Source: an uncultured Fidelibacterota bacterium
GTDB lineage: Bacteria; Fidelibacterota; UBA8477; JABMPR01
Direction of reading: 5' to 3'
DNA length: 64,000 nucleotides
Assembly: GCA_937888365.1 (NCBI GenBank)
Contig: CALBFA010000073.1
Span: 1-64,000, forward strand
Position numbers and translations under genes: made by a program
Shown: positions 1-9,826 of the stretch, one piece after another
Layout of the letters: each line of letters starts with the position of its first letter
Position numbering within the stretch: the first letter of the stretch is position 1
Notes under the pieces: generated by a model
What the model was told of the DNA's origin: nothing
Databases searched by the model: none
The model's input: the letters and a program-made list of their open reading frames with translations, nothing else

Positions 1-90
1 CGTAGGATGATTAACACCCGTTCTTTTACACCTAACTTTCACGAAACGCCGTCCAGTCCATGGGGTCCACTTCTGTATAGAGTGGGGTAG
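1..90 (+). CDS. 3' end of an unidentified gene (partial)
   Basis: Frame 1 is open from the first base to a TAG at 88-90, giving 29 residues that end in PWGPLLYRVG. The segment is too short for a family assignment and I do not recognise it. It would be the C-terminus of a gene lying upstream of the window and converging on the minus-strand tRNA-Thr. Chance openness over 90 bases is possible, so this is a weak call. Confidence 0.3.
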   Translation, partial: RRMINTRSFTPNFHETPSSPWGPLLYRVG

Positions 91-107
91 ATATCTCTAG
101 AAATGAA

Positions 108-138
108 AATGGGTTAGCAGTAATTCTGCTAACCCATT
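108..138 (-). terminator. Rho-independent terminator of the tRNA-Thr gene
   Basis: A perfect 13-bp stem (AATGGGTTAGCAG and its complement) closes a 5-base loop and is followed on the minus strand by a T-rich run. It lies 8 bases beyond the CCA end of the tRNA. It may also stop the plus-strand gene ending at 90, since the stem is symmetrical. Confidence 0.75.
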
Positions 139-146
139 GTTATTTA

Positions 147-223
147 TGGAGCCACCCAGGAGAGTCGAACTCCTGACCTACGCATTACGAATGAGTTGCT
201 CTACCAAGCTGAGCTAGGGTGGC
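147..223 (-). tRNA. tRNA-Thr (anticodon CGU)
   Basis: The minus strand folds as a standard 77-nt tRNA. The acceptor arm is GCCACCC/GGGTGGC, the D arm GCTC/GAGC, and the T arm AGGAG/CTCCT around TTCGACT. Discriminator U is followed by an encoded CCA (147-149). The anticodon loop TTCGTAA gives CGU, reading the Thr codon ACG. The anticodon stem (ACTCA against TGCGT) contains one U-C mismatch at its central pair, which is unusual for a functional tRNA. The 280 bases between this gene and cmk-rpsA show no gene and must hold both divergent promoters. Confidence 0.93.
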
Positions 224-504
224 AAACGCTCCCAAATATCTTTGATTCAAGAAAAATTGGGATTGCTTCATTTTAAAAAAGCTCGCCAATATATAATAGG
301 TCTTTCTCTTTGCAAGAATTCTGATTTGCGAGAAAAAAAACCACGGATAAATATTGAAATTTCGAATCAACTGAAAAAGCCGCTTAGCTATTAAAAATTA
401 TTCACTTAAAAATGATGATTTTGAGTATTGCCATACCTTACTCCTCGTCTATATTGCGCCGCTTTGAATAAAGATAAGACCATATTGATAAAAGGATTTA
501 GCTG

Positions 505-3087
505 TTGATTATTGCGATTGACGGACCTGCTGCGTCTGGGAAATCGACAACAGCGCAATGCGTTGCGCAAGCCCTTGGATTCCGTCATATCGATACGGGA
601 GCCATGTACAGAGCCATCACTTATTATTTCTTAAAGCATGATATCGCATATGCTTCCCAAGAGGCTGTTCGCAAAGCGTTTGATGATTTAGAGATGCGCG
701 TCGAATACAAAGACACGATTCAAGAAACTTATATCAATGATCAATTATTGAATGAGGAGTTGAGAACCGTCGCTGTTACTGAAAAAGTCAGCGCTGTCAG
801 TGCCCTTGCGTATGTGCGTCATAAAATGGTGGATTTGCAGCGAAAAATAGCGCAAAATTATGATGTAGTTTTAGAAGGTCGGGATATTGGGACCATCGTT
901 TTCCCCGAGGCTGATTTAAAAATATATATGATTGCCGACACAGAAACCCGTGCAAAAAGACGTATGCTAGATTTAGAAAAACAAGGTGAAATTGTATCGT
1001 TAGATATTTTAATAAAAGATATTGAAGCCCGTGATAAATATGACTCTGAAAGAAGTTTTTCACCCCTTAAACCCGCAAAAGATGCCATACAATTAGATAC
1101 GACAAAACTCTCAATCCAAGAGCAAGTCGATGATATACTTAAAAGAATTCAGACAAACATAAATGGAGGAAACTGGATGATTGAAGAACAAAAAGCGGAA
1201 ACACCTGTAGCAGAGAATGACGTTACAGAAGTCTCCGAAGAAACCTCTAACGCCGTCGAGATGATGCCCGTTGAGGAAGCCCCTGTGGAAGAGGCTAGAA
1301 CAAAAATTACGGATAAAAGAGCTGCCATGGATGAAATGTGGACGGCTGTCCGTACGGTTAAACGTGAAGATATCGGTGATGATTTAGAGGGTGATGCACA
1401 AAATCACTCAGATCTTCAAACGCTTTACGATCAGGCCATGAAATCCTTTGAACAAAAATCATTGGTTCAAGGAAAAGTCGTTTCAATCAATGATCGAGAT
1501 GTCATCGTTGATATTGGTTTTAAGTCAGAGGGCATTGTCTCTAAAGAAGAGTTTAACACAGAGAATATGCCAGAAGTGGGTGCAGAGATCGAATTATTTT
1601 TAGATCGCATGGATGACCGTAAAGGCACCATCATGTTATCGAAGAAAAAAGCTGACTTTTTACGTATTTGGAAAACTGTTAAAGACAAATTTGAAGCCGA
1701 AGAACTTATTACCGGAACAATTTCACGTCGTATAAAAGGCGGTATGGTTGTTTCTTTAAATGGTATTGATGCCTTTTTACCTGGCTCTCAGCTTGATGTT
1801 CGTCCAATTAGTGATTTTGATTCCTATGTTGGAAAGACGATGGAATTTAAAATTGTTAAAGTGAATGAATTTCGCAAAAATATCGTGTTGTCACGTAAAG
1901 AAATTTTACAAGAAGCCTTACATGAAAAACGCCGCGAACTCTTACTCACAATTGAACCGGGTAGCATTTTGGAAGGTCGTGTAAAGAATATCACCGACTT
2001 TGGTGTATTTGTTGACTTAGATGGTATCGACGGATTGTTGCACATTACGGACCTAAGTTGGGGTCGTGTAAATCATCCTAGAGAAGTTGTTGAAATGGGC
2101 GAAACGTTAACGGTGAAAGTTATTGAGTTTGATAAAGAGAAACAACGTGTCTCTCTTGGACTTAAACAACTTCAACCCCATCCATGGGAAAATGTTGAAG
2201 AAAAATTTCCAATCGGATCGTCAGTTAAAGGTAAAATCGTTAGTATTACGAGCTATGGCGCTTTTGTTGAAATTGAAGAAGGTGTTGAAGGACTTATACA
2301 TATTTCTGAAATTTCATGGACGCAGCATATTAAACATCCAACAGAAGTTTTTACGGCTGGCGAAGAAATCGACGCTATCATTCTTGCAATCGATACCAAT
2401 GAGCGCAAAATTAGCCTGGGTGTAAAACAGCTTCAACCCGATCCATGGACCATCATTGAAAGCAAATTTGTTGTCGGTTCTACACATACCGGAATCGTCA
2501 GAAACTTGACTCAATTCGGCGCCTTTGTTGAACTTGAAGAAGGTATTGACGGATTAGTACATATTTCTGATTTATCCTGGACTCGTAAAATTCGTCATCC
2601 AAAAGAACTTTTACGTAAGGGTCAAGAAATTGATGTAAAAATTCTTGATATTTCTCAAGAAAATCGCAAAATTTCTCTTGGTTTTAAACAAGTCGAAGCC
2701 GATCCATGGGATAACATAAAAGAACAATATTTTATTAACTCTGAACACAAAGCGACCGTTTTCAAAATTCTTGAAAAAGGTATCATTTTAACGTTCCCCG
2801 AAACGGATGTAGAAGGGATTATTCTTCTTAATCATTTCCGTAAGAAAGAACGTACAGAAGTGATTGCTGAATTTACCATCGATCAGGTTTTGGATGTTAA
2901 AGTCGTACTTGTTGACAGTAACGAAAAGAAAATTGTTGTGAGTCACGAATCAGCAATCAAAGATAAAGAACGTGAAAATATTGAAGAATATATTCGCGGT
3001 CAAGAATCAGATGATGCTGATAAACTGATTATGCCTGAAGAACTCCTCAAACGTTTTAGCAAAGAGGAAGATGAAGCAGCCCAATAA
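505..3087 (+). CDS. cmk-rpsA: Cytidylate kinase fused to 30S ribosomal protein S1
   Basis: One 860-residue frame joins two normally separate proteins. Residues 1-224 are a full-length (d)CMP kinase, which phosphorylates CMP/dCMP with ATP. It has the P-loop GPAASGKST at 7-15, the DTGAMYR nucleotide-binding motif at 30-36 and EGRDIGT at 124-130. After an acidic linker (about 225-315) come six S1 OB-fold repeats, the middle ones with the usual VKNITDFGVFVDLDGIDG type pattern. S1 unfolds and anchors mRNA on the 30S subunit. The start is TTG, with AAAGG nine bases upstream. An internal ATG with its own strong Shine-Dalgarno sits exactly at the domain junction, so free S1 may also be made. cmk and rpsA are neighbours in many bacteria, which makes loss of the stop codon a simple origin for the fusion. 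A terminator follows the gene. Confidence 0.95.
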   Translation: MIIAIDGPAASGKSTTAQCVAQALGFRHIDTGAMYRAITYYFLKHDIAYASQEAVRKAFDDLEMRVEYKDTIQETYINDQLLNEELRTVAVTEKVSAVSALAYVRHKMVDLQRKIAQNYDVVLEGRDIGTIVFPEADLKIYMIADTETRAKRRMLDLEKQGEIVSLDILIKDIEARDKYDSERSFSPLKPAKDAIQLDTTKLSIQEQVDDILKRIQTNINGGNWMIEEQKAETPVAENDVTEVSEETSNAVEMMPVEEAPVEEARTKITDKRAAMDEMWTAVRTVKREDIGDDLEGDAQNHSDLQTLYDQAMKSFEQKSLVQGKVVSINDRDVIVDIGFKSEGIVSKEEFNTENMPEVGAEIELFLDRMDDRKGTIMLSKKKADFLRIWKTVKDKFEAEELITGTISRRIKGGMVVSLNGIDAFLPGSQLDVRPISDFDSYVGKTMEFKIVKVNEFRKNIVLSRKEILQEALHEKRRELLLTIEPGSILEGRVKNITDFGVFVDLDGIDGLLHITDLSWGRVNHPREVVEMGETLTVKVIEFDKEKQRVSLGLKQLQPHPWENVEEKFPIGSSVKGKIVSITSYGAFVEIEEGVEGLIHISEISWTQHIKHPTEVFTAGEEIDAIILAIDTNERKISLGVKQLQPDPWTIIESKFVVGSTHTGIVRNLTQFGAFVELEEGIDGLVHISDLSWTRKIRHPKELLRKGQEIDVKILDISQENRKISLGFKQVEADPWDNIKEQYFINSEHKATVFKILEKGIILTFPETDVEGIILLNHFRKKERTEVIAEFTIDQVLDVKVVLVDSNEKKIVVSHESAIKDKERENIEEYIRGQESDDADKLIMPEELLKRFSKEEDEAAQ
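1165..1179 (+). promoter_or_regulatory. Internal ribosome binding site and ATG for stand-alone S1
   Basis: GGAGGA at 1165-1170 lies seven bases before an in-frame ATG at 1177, codon 225 of the fusion, at the boundary between kinase and S1. Read through, these bases encode Gly-Gly-Asn-Trp. This looks like the original rpsA start retained after fusion and may give a separate S1 product. The function is inferred; the sequence is directly visible. Confidence 0.65.
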
Positions 3088-3117
3088 GCTTATTCTTTTA
3101 GAGTTCAATAGTGATAT

Positions 3118-3149
3118 AAAAAGCGAGTCAAATAGGCTCGCTTTTTTTT
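3118..3149 (+). terminator. Rho-independent terminator after cmk-rpsA
   Basis: A 10-bp stem (AAAAAGCGAG pairing with CTCGCTTTTT) around a 9-base loop is followed by further T residues, 30 bases after the stop codon. The next 140 bases up to the YbbR gene contain no gene and probably its promoter. Confidence 0.9.
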
Positions 3150-3292
3150 ACTTTAAAATGAGGAGAGACATCATAGAAAAAGAGTTGAAGAAGCAATATT
3201 GCATATAAACGATTCCCATTATTATGCGTGGATCAACATTTAAATTTGAAACGAATGCTTTTATACAATTACTTCTGTCTTTAATTTAGACC

Positions 3293-4261
3293 GTGTTAAA
3301 AAAATTAAAAAATATAGATTGGCAAATTCGCGGAATATCCTTTTTAATGGCCGTTTTATTATGGGCATTTGTCGTAACGGATAATACGTTTTTTCTCGAA
3401 CTTGAAATCCCTATACAAATAGCGGGGCTCCCAAAAGGTCAAACGATTTCCAAAAGTCTCCCGAAAACAGTCGTGGGAAAATTTAGAGGTCAAGGTGCTG
3501 ATTTATTAATGGTTTACCTGACGCCTTTGCTTTCAGAAACAGGGTTTCTTATCGATGCATCAAAATTTCATAAAGTTTCCGCAATTAATCTCAATGATTA
3601 TTTCGCCGAACACCCTGATGGTTTGGTTCTCCCCCGTGACTATAATCTTGAGCTTATTAATATCGTCAGGCCCGATACAATATGGATTAGCTTGGAAGAA
3701 GAGTCAACAAAACTTCTGCAACTCATTCCATCATTAAAAGTCAAACTCAAACCGGGATACATAATGGTGGGAAAAGTAATGGCTGTACCCGAGTATCTCA
3801 GTGTGACAGGACCTAAAAGTATTTTAGATAGCTTACGTCATATTACGCTCAAATCGTTTGAATTGAATAATGTTATTGCGGATATTGCTATTGAAGTTCC
3901 GGTTTCTTTACAGCCATCTGAATTAATTCTACTCCAACAAAAGACCGTGACCGTAAAAGCAAATATTCAAAGTATTGGCTCTCAACGATTTGATGCCGTA
4001 CCTATTATTTTAACAAATGTACCCAAGGGGCTTAATGTTGTTACAATCCCAGAAACAATTTCATTGATAGCTGAAGGCGGACAGGATCGTCTATTAACAT
4101 TGAATTCTTCTGATTTTGTCGGGACTTTCGATTTTGAAAAATCCTGGAAGCCGAATCAAATTATTTATGATATTAATATCTTACTCCCCGCAGATGTCCA
4201 ACACATTTCCAAATTAATACCTGAAAAAATTGAAATTCTAATTCGAGATAATGAAAAATAA
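3293..4261 (+). CDS. YbbR-domain membrane-anchored protein
   Basis: This 322-residue protein has a single N-terminal membrane helix (about residues 14-31, ISFLMAVLLWAFVVTD) followed by repeats of the YbbR type, small beta-rich extracytoplasmic domains. In Gram-positive bacteria YbbR/CdaR partners the diadenylate cyclase CdaA. No cyclase gene is in this window, so that role is only a family analogy. Translation starts at GTG 3293. The 3' end overlaps tsaD by 11 bases, indicating one transcript with tsaD and the VWA gene. Confidence 0.75.
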   Translation: MLKKLKNIDWQIRGISFLMAVLLWAFVVTDNTFFLELEIPIQIAGLPKGQTISKSLPKTVVGKFRGQGADLLMVYLTPLLSETGFLIDASKFHKVSAINLNDYFAEHPDGLVLPRDYNLELINIVRPDTIWISLEEESTKLLQLIPSLKVKLKPGYIMVGKVMAVPEYLSVTGPKSILDSLRHITLKSFELNNVIADIAIEVPVSLQPSELILLQQKTVTVKANIQSIGSQRFDAVPIILTNVPKGLNVVTIPETISLIAEGGQDRLLTLNSSDFVGTFDFEKSWKPNQIIYDINILLPADVQHISKLIPEKIEILIRDNEK

Positions 4262-5270
4262 CAAATCCCTTATTTTAGGTATTGAAACGTCTTGCGATGA
4301 AACAGCTTTAGCCATCATGCATGGGTTCGAACTGATTCATCAAATTACGGCGACTCAATGGATTCATGAGGAATACGGTGGTGTCGTTCCAGAATATGCA
4401 TCAAGAGAACACGAAAAACTTCTACCGGCAATTCTCGATGAAATTCTCAATAAAACCGCCATTGAATTATCTGAATTTGACGGAATTGCCGTGACACGGG
4501 GCCCTGGTTTAGCAGGTTCCTTGCTGGTGGGTTTGAGTTTTGCAAAAGGTTTAGCCGTTGCTCTAGACATCCCACTCTACGGCATCAATCACATCGAAGG
4601 CCATATCTTTGCAAATTTTATTGGTCAAGAATTACTCCCGACACCTTTTTTATGCCTCTTGGTCTCCGGAGGACATACTCAAATTGTCCATGTCAAAAGC
4701 ATGGAAGATTTTAGCCTTATTGGTACAAGTCGTGATGATGCCGCAGGGGAAGCTTTTGACAAAGTCGCTCGATTATTGGGTATAGGATATCCTGGCGGGC
4801 CACTCATTGATAAACTCAGCCAATCCGGTAACGCGAAATTTCATCACTTCCCACGCACGAATTTTAAAGAGGGATATGATTTTTCATTTTCGGGACTTAA
4901 AACCTCTGTCATGTATTACGTCAAAGATAAATCACCTGAATTTATCAACGAAAATTTAGCGGATATTGCAGCAAGTTTTCAGGAAGCAGTTGTGGATGCC
5001 CTCGTGGGACACGCAATAAAGGCCGCGACGGATTTGAAATTAAATCGAATTGTCCTGGCTGGAGGCGTCGCAGCCAACACACGACTGCGAGAAAAAATTT
5101 CCACGAAATCCAAAACTTTACATATCAAAGTTTACCAACCCGAATTACACTATTGTACCGATAATGCAGCAATGATTGCCTATTTAGGCTATTGGAAACA
5201 TCTCAAAAAAGACGCATCATCTCTTGCAATGAAAGCGATTCCGAATTTAAAATTATCTTTTAGAAATTGA
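4251..5270 (+). CDS. tsaD: tRNA N6-adenosine threonylcarbamoyltransferase TsaD
   Basis: This is the Kae1/TsaD enzyme of 339 residues, the usual length. It transfers the threonylcarbamoyl group from TC-AMP to A37 of ANN-reading tRNAs, working with TsaB and TsaE, which are not in this window. The N-terminus shows the ASKHA fold start GIETSCDETA (10-19). The metal-binding HIEGH is at 114-118, followed by VSGGHTQ and the C-terminal LAGGVAANTRLR motif. It overlaps the upstream ybbR-type gene, and its TGA stop overlaps the ATG of the VWA gene, so the three are probably cotranscribed and coupled. Confidence 0.96.
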   Translation: MKNNKSLILGIETSCDETALAIMHGFELIHQITATQWIHEEYGGVVPEYASREHEKLLPAILDEILNKTAIELSEFDGIAVTRGPGLAGSLLVGLSFAKGLAVALDIPLYGINHIEGHIFANFIGQELLPTPFLCLLVSGGHTQIVHVKSMEDFSLIGTSRDDAAGEAFDKVARLLGIGYPGGPLIDKLSQSGNAKFHHFPRTNFKEGYDFSFSGLKTSVMYYVKDKSPEFINENLADIAASFQEAVVDALVGHAIKAATDLKLNRIVLAGGVAANTRLREKISTKSKTLHIKVYQPELHYCTDNAAMIAYLGYWKHLKKDASSLAMKAIPNLKLSFRN

Positions 5271-7333
5271 TGTCTTTGTTCCCTAATTTTTCAATACTAT
5301 GGGATGGACACGGTCAAAATACATTTTTTGTACTGTGTTTAATACTTGGTATCGTTGTCATTGTATTATTTCATATAAACCCATTTTGGCGCAATACAAG
5401 CATTCGAAAATTAAGCAAGTTATCGCTTTTTGGGATAGGCATTTTACGAATATGGACACTACTATTCCTTCTCCTCCTCATTTTTCAACCTGATATCCAA
5501 ATCGAGCATTTTTCAGAGAAACCCAAAGAAAACGTTATAATCATTGATGTCTCTCAGTCGATGGAATCGGCATGGGAACTTTCGTCCGAAGAAGTCACGA
5601 ATCGCATCCTTGAGAAATTGAATCAAATACCTGAGCCATTAACCTTGTTGGATATGGAAGGGAAGGTTCTTTCTCTAGATTCAATCCAACATTTTTTGAA
5701 ACAATATTCAGAATTTAATGTTGATTCATTGCTGAAAAATCAGTCGAGAATCAATCAGATAATGCTGGTTTCAGATGGTCAATTTAATCATGGCGAAAGA
5801 CCCTTTACAAAACTAAGCCAGCTTCAAGTTCCAATATTCCCCATTTATCTGGAAAATGTTGTTACGAAGGCATTTGTCAAAATTCAAAACGTTTCCATTC
5901 CCCAAAAAATTCCACCATCAGAGAATATTAAAGGGCATATAACCCTTCGAACTCAGATGTATAAAGGAAAATTCATTCGACTTGACATGAAAGATTTACA
6001 TGACAACAAAGCTGTTTTAAATCAAAGAGTCGCGATTGAAAATCCCGAGGAAGAAATAGACCTTGAATGGCCAGGACCGAAACAGGAAGGAGCCTATCGT
6101 TATCGTTGTCAAATATTGGATGATGATGCGAATTTATTAGATGAAAAAACCATCGTGATAAGAGTCGAAGATTCTCGTTCAGAGATATGGTTTTTTGCAG
6201 AAGGGGCTCATCCATTTTTTAGGGTGAGTCAGAATATCTTTCCGGATTCACTCTATAAAAATCATTTTCTAATAGGTCAAAATCCAATTCTCCAAGAGGG
6301 AATGTCTCCGCCAGATTTAGTTATTGTTTTTGGTGATATGCGCCACATAAATAGCAAAGAAATTTTCGCTCAAATACCAATAGATTGCCCAACACTACTC
6401 ATTGATGACCCCAAACGCGCGCTTCCTTGGATCAAAACTCTCCCTACATTCAACATAATTGAAAATAAAAAATCGTCACTCCTTTTCACGTCTTTGGACG
6501 CTGCACGACATCCCATTTTTATGGAAGCACAACTAAAATCGGGGAAGGATATTGCGAAAATAACGCAAACGCTTCCGCCCATTGAGACCACTCAATCCAT
6601 CACGTTGGATAACACGTGGACGACACTTTTAGAGTGGCAAAAAGGGGCGGAAACAATACCCTTTGTAGCTGTAAATAATGACAGCCCTTTGGGAATTATG
6701 ACATCAAAATCAATTTGGAGATGGCTTTTCCAAGCGCCGACAAAGGATAATATTACGACACTTTTCCAATCTTTTTGCACATATTTAATCCATCAAAAAA
6801 GTTTTGAACCTGTCATATTAAAAGCGTCTCAGGAAATTTTAAAAACCGGGGATATGCTCCATCTTACACTAACAGTATCGGCTCAAGATGGAACGCCCCT
6901 TGAAAATGCATCCGTACTATTTCAACAGAAAAATGATGAAGTTTGGGAAGCGATAAAATCAATGCCTGATGGCAAAGGGCGCTGGATTGCTTCCGTTGCA
7001 TCATTAAAAATCGGGGAGACAGAATTTAGAGGAATTGCTGAAATTGAAGGAAAATCATGGGGGAGAGACAGTCTCTCCATTTTTGTTGAAAGCCTAAATT
7101 TGGAAGCATTATCAACAGGAATCAGCGATGCGAATCTACATCAAATCGCAATGCTCACCAATGGCAAAGTGTTAATGCCTACGGACACAATTTCAAGCTT
7201 TTGCATAAATGAAACATTTGAAGAAAAATGGAGTTGGACTTATCCAGGTATCAGATGGGTGCTTGGAATGTGGTTATTGGTTTTTGCACTATTGGCAGAA
7301 TGGACAATTCGCCGTCGAAAAGGCTTGCTCTAA
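5270..7333 (+). CDS. VWA-domain integral membrane protein
   Basis: This is a large protein (687 residues from the ATG at 5270; a TTG one codon earlier is also in frame). Two N-terminal membrane helices (about residues 20-37 and 55-73) precede a von Willebrand A domain with the MIDAS start DVSQS near residue 94. A long beta-rich extracytoplasmic region follows, ending in one more helix (about 660-680) and a basic tail. The layout resembles the BatA/BatB-like and large VWA membrane proteins of Bacteroidota, whose function is poorly defined. It is coupled to tsaD by a TGATG overlap. Its last nine codons lie inside a 103-bp repeat whose second copy is found 2.5 kb downstream. Confidence 0.7.
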   Translation: MSLFPNFSILWDGHGQNTFFVLCLILGIVVIVLFHINPFWRNTSIRKLSKLSLFGIGILRIWTLLFLLLLIFQPDIQIEHFSEKPKENVIIIDVSQSMESAWELSSEEVTNRILEKLNQIPEPLTLLDMEGKVLSLDSIQHFLKQYSEFNVDSLLKNQSRINQIMLVSDGQFNHGERPFTKLSQLQVPIFPIYLENVVTKAFVKIQNVSIPQKIPPSENIKGHITLRTQMYKGKFIRLDMKDLHDNKAVLNQRVAIENPEEEIDLEWPGPKQEGAYRYRCQILDDDANLLDEKTIVIRVEDSRSEIWFFAEGAHPFFRVSQNIFPDSLYKNHFLIGQNPILQEGMSPPDLVIVFGDMRHINSKEIFAQIPIDCPTLLIDDPKRALPWIKTLPTFNIIENKKSSLLFTSLDAARHPIFMEAQLKSGKDIAKITQTLPPIETTQSITLDNTWTTLLEWQKGAETIPFVAVNNDSPLGIMTSKSIWRWLFQAPTKDNITTLFQSFCTYLIHQKSFEPVILKASQEILKTGDMLHLTLTVSAQDGTPLENASVLFQQKNDEVWEAIKSMPDGKGRWIASVASLKIGETEFRGIAEIEGKSWGRDSLSIFVESLNLEALSTGISDANLHQIAMLTNGKVLMPTDTISSFCINETFEEKWSWTYPGIRWVLGMWLLVFALLAEWTIRRRKGLL

Positions 7334-7410
7334 AAAGGCTTTAGCCTTTGGTAACAAACAGCCCTCGATTACATTGCGGCGCTTTTTAAGTAAAATGATG
7401 AGGAGAATGA
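7308..7410 (+). repeat. 103-bp direct repeat, copy 1
   Basis: This copy matches 9790-9892 with only two differences that I can see (A/T near 7335 and C/T near 7372). It includes the last 26 bases of the VWA coding region, including its stop. It also contains a small internal hairpin (AAAGGCT/AGCCTTT) and ends in ATGATGAGGAGAATGA. Copy 1 is the one attached to the intact VWA gene, so it is probably the original. Confidence 0.93.
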
Positions 7411-7512
7411 ATTACGTTTCAGTGATATTTAAAGCATGAAAAACATGGCTACAAAAATATAATATCATGTACTTGAAAAACTTAGTCTTTATGTCAAAGA
7501 GGCAAAATTCAA

Positions 7513-9716
7513 GTGTCTAAAATCAAAATACAGATTAAGAGAGTAATTATTTCAGTGTTAACAATAATATCTTGCGTTCCAATATCGGCTTTGACGGTTA
7601 GTACTTACGGCAATGCGTTTCTAATAGACAACGATATCTATTCAGCTGTCGTAAGTACTAAAAGTGGAATGATTGAATCTCTAAAAATACATGGCAACGA
7701 TTATGAAATAGTTTCAGATATACCTGGATATTCAATGTTTTTTGTTGAATATATGTATGAATATGAGAATGGAATAGACTTTAGGTTCGACCATCCTGAT
7801 GATTGGCGTCAAACGGAAGCAAATGTAAATATAGTTTATAGTGATACCAATTTATGTGTTATTGAAGTTCAATATATAACGGGTTTTATAGATAGTGAAT
7901 GGGTGTTTTATTTTGAAGAGAACGTCCCGTACATTAGAACAACTATTAAACGAAAAGTATTACTGCTGGCGTATACAGTAATTTTCAACAATGCACCATG
8001 TACAATTCCGACATGGATAATTCGTTCATTGTCAACTACCAAGGTCAAATTGAATTAACCATGGGAGCATATAACGGAAATTATCCTTTTGTGTCACCAT
8101 TTTTAGACGGAGTCCCCTATAGTGTAAAGACCTCACAACACTCTATGTGGACATTATTTGATTATGGAATTCCCGAATATTTTCCTGTTATCGCATGGAG
8201 TGATAATGAAAGTGGAGTATACGCTGGTGCAATGGTTAGCTGGGCGAGTTCAAATCAACGAAATACTTTAAGTTATCACGGTGGAGGTAGTACCAAAACT
8301 CATCCAGGTTATGCTGAAGCACAATGGAATTGGTTTGGGAAATCAGATGCTGAATCATTATATCTAAATGAAGGTATTGAATTTAGTATGGAAATGTATT
8401 TTTATCAGAATGAAGGTAGCATTGATTCATTATTTAATTTTTGTAAAAGGACATTGAGTCAAACTTCAATACCTAGAAAAACTGAGCTATATACAATGGC
8501 AAGTTGGGGAGGTCGAAGTAGTCCTCTCCCTAATTACTATTGGCGCTTTCCACAAGCAAGTAACGATTATATTTGTTCTCAAGAATTATGGCGTTACAAA
8601 AGTTTTGCTATACCGCGTTCACAAAATGGAATTTGGGATATTCACTTTTTTAGTATCGATCTCCGATCAAAAGAGGGTGAATTATTCAGATGCATGAGCC
8701 CTGTTCATGGAACGGAGCCACTTTTTGCAGATTTAATGAATGGTTTACAAGGTAATTCTAGTTGGGGTGAAGTCCATTGGGATATCAATGGATTAGATTC
8801 TAGATTGAGATATACAGTTTTTAATAATCAAAAAAAAATTCAAGTTGAGGGGACATTTGGATCGTTAGACACAGAAAATGAAGTCATTTTTTTACTCTCT
8901 TCAAGAGCAGATGGCATCGTTCAGAGCAATGGAGTCTTTTCAATATACGATGTTGATCCACTTTTGGACACGTTAGCAATCAACATATCGGATGTAGAAG
9001 GTGTTGACACGATGTATTTTTATAATGATTCTTTAAAGTGTTCCTTGATAGATACAAGTTTTTCATTTAATGTAACACCTTCCTTTTTTACGTTGCCAAA
9101 GAATATTGTTGAAGTTGAGGCACTGAACATTCCAGATGATTTGACCTATCGGGAGAATTTTAAAGCCATCAACAGCTCCTCAGAAATTTTTATTAAACCC
9201 GATTTAAATTATTACGCATATCATGATTTGAGCGTCAATAATATCGACTTTAAGATATATTTTCAAGAGGATTCAGATACTATTTTCTTCTCACATCAAA
9301 ATATTCCTAGTTTAATTTATGTGCAAAATGACATCAATACTTGGACAATCGAAACTCATTCCTCTCATAATGTATCTTTTATTGAATTCCCATTTAAGCG
9401 AGGAACAAATTATCATATTTCAAGTGAAAAAAACAGAATGATAATGGTGCCTAAAAATTTTCAGGTACTTTGCTGGCCCAATCCAGCAAATGAGCATATA
9501 AAAATCTCAATTCTTTCAGATAATAAGGGTGCAATAGAAATGACCTTATATGATGTTCTAGGTCGCAAGATTGAAATAAATAATGAACGAGACTTGAAAG
9601 GCATAAATGAAAATACGTTTGAATTAAATATTAAAAAATTAGCGAGTGGCATTCTTTTTTTGATTGTAGAACAAGGCGATAAAAATAAGATGGTTAAAAT
9701 GACAGTCATTCATTAA
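7513..9716 (+). pseudogene. Secreted T9SS-sorted protein, interrupted by a frameshift
   Basis: Two overlapping frames make up one protein of about 730 residues. The first (GTG 7513 to 8058) has a signal peptide (VIISVLTIISCVPISALT) and a beta-rich segment. The second continues in the -1 frame to 9716. The frames must switch between the stop at 7947 and about 7998, most simply near the AAAA run at 7953-7956, after which the -1 frame reads SITAGVYSNFQQCTMYN. The last 80 residues are a type IX secretion sorting domain (LCWPNPANEHI, LYDVLGRK, LASGILFLIVEQGDK). The central region resembles the galactose-mutarotase-like folds of carbohydrate-active enzymes, but I cannot name a family. The gene lies wholly between two 103-bp repeats, so it is probably acquired. 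A sequencing error or programmed frameshift is not excluded. Confidence 0.7.
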
Positions 9717-9751
9717 TGAAAAAAGATATTTCATTTCTTGGAGTTTTTGGA

Positions 9752-9826
9752 ATGAAGAAACGGTTTTTACTTTGTTTAGGGGTCAACATTTCGCCGTCGA
9801 AAAGGCTTGCTCTAAATAGGCTTTAG
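9752..9826 (+). pseudogene. Truncated start of a second secreted-protein gene
   Basis: A Shine-Dalgarno (GGAG at 9740-9743) stands eight bases before an ATG. The encoded MKKRFLLCLGVN looks like the first half of a signal peptide. Around 9788 the frame runs into repeat copy 2 and stops at TAG 9824-9826 after 24 residues. It reads as a gene whose body was removed when the repeat junction formed. A chance short frame is the alternative. Confidence 0.35.

Noticed and set aside
7940-8000. Programmed -1 frameshift joining the two T9SS-gene frames
   Set aside because: No canonical X XXY YYZ heptamer and no downstream pseudoknot or stable stem seen; mutation or read error is simpler.
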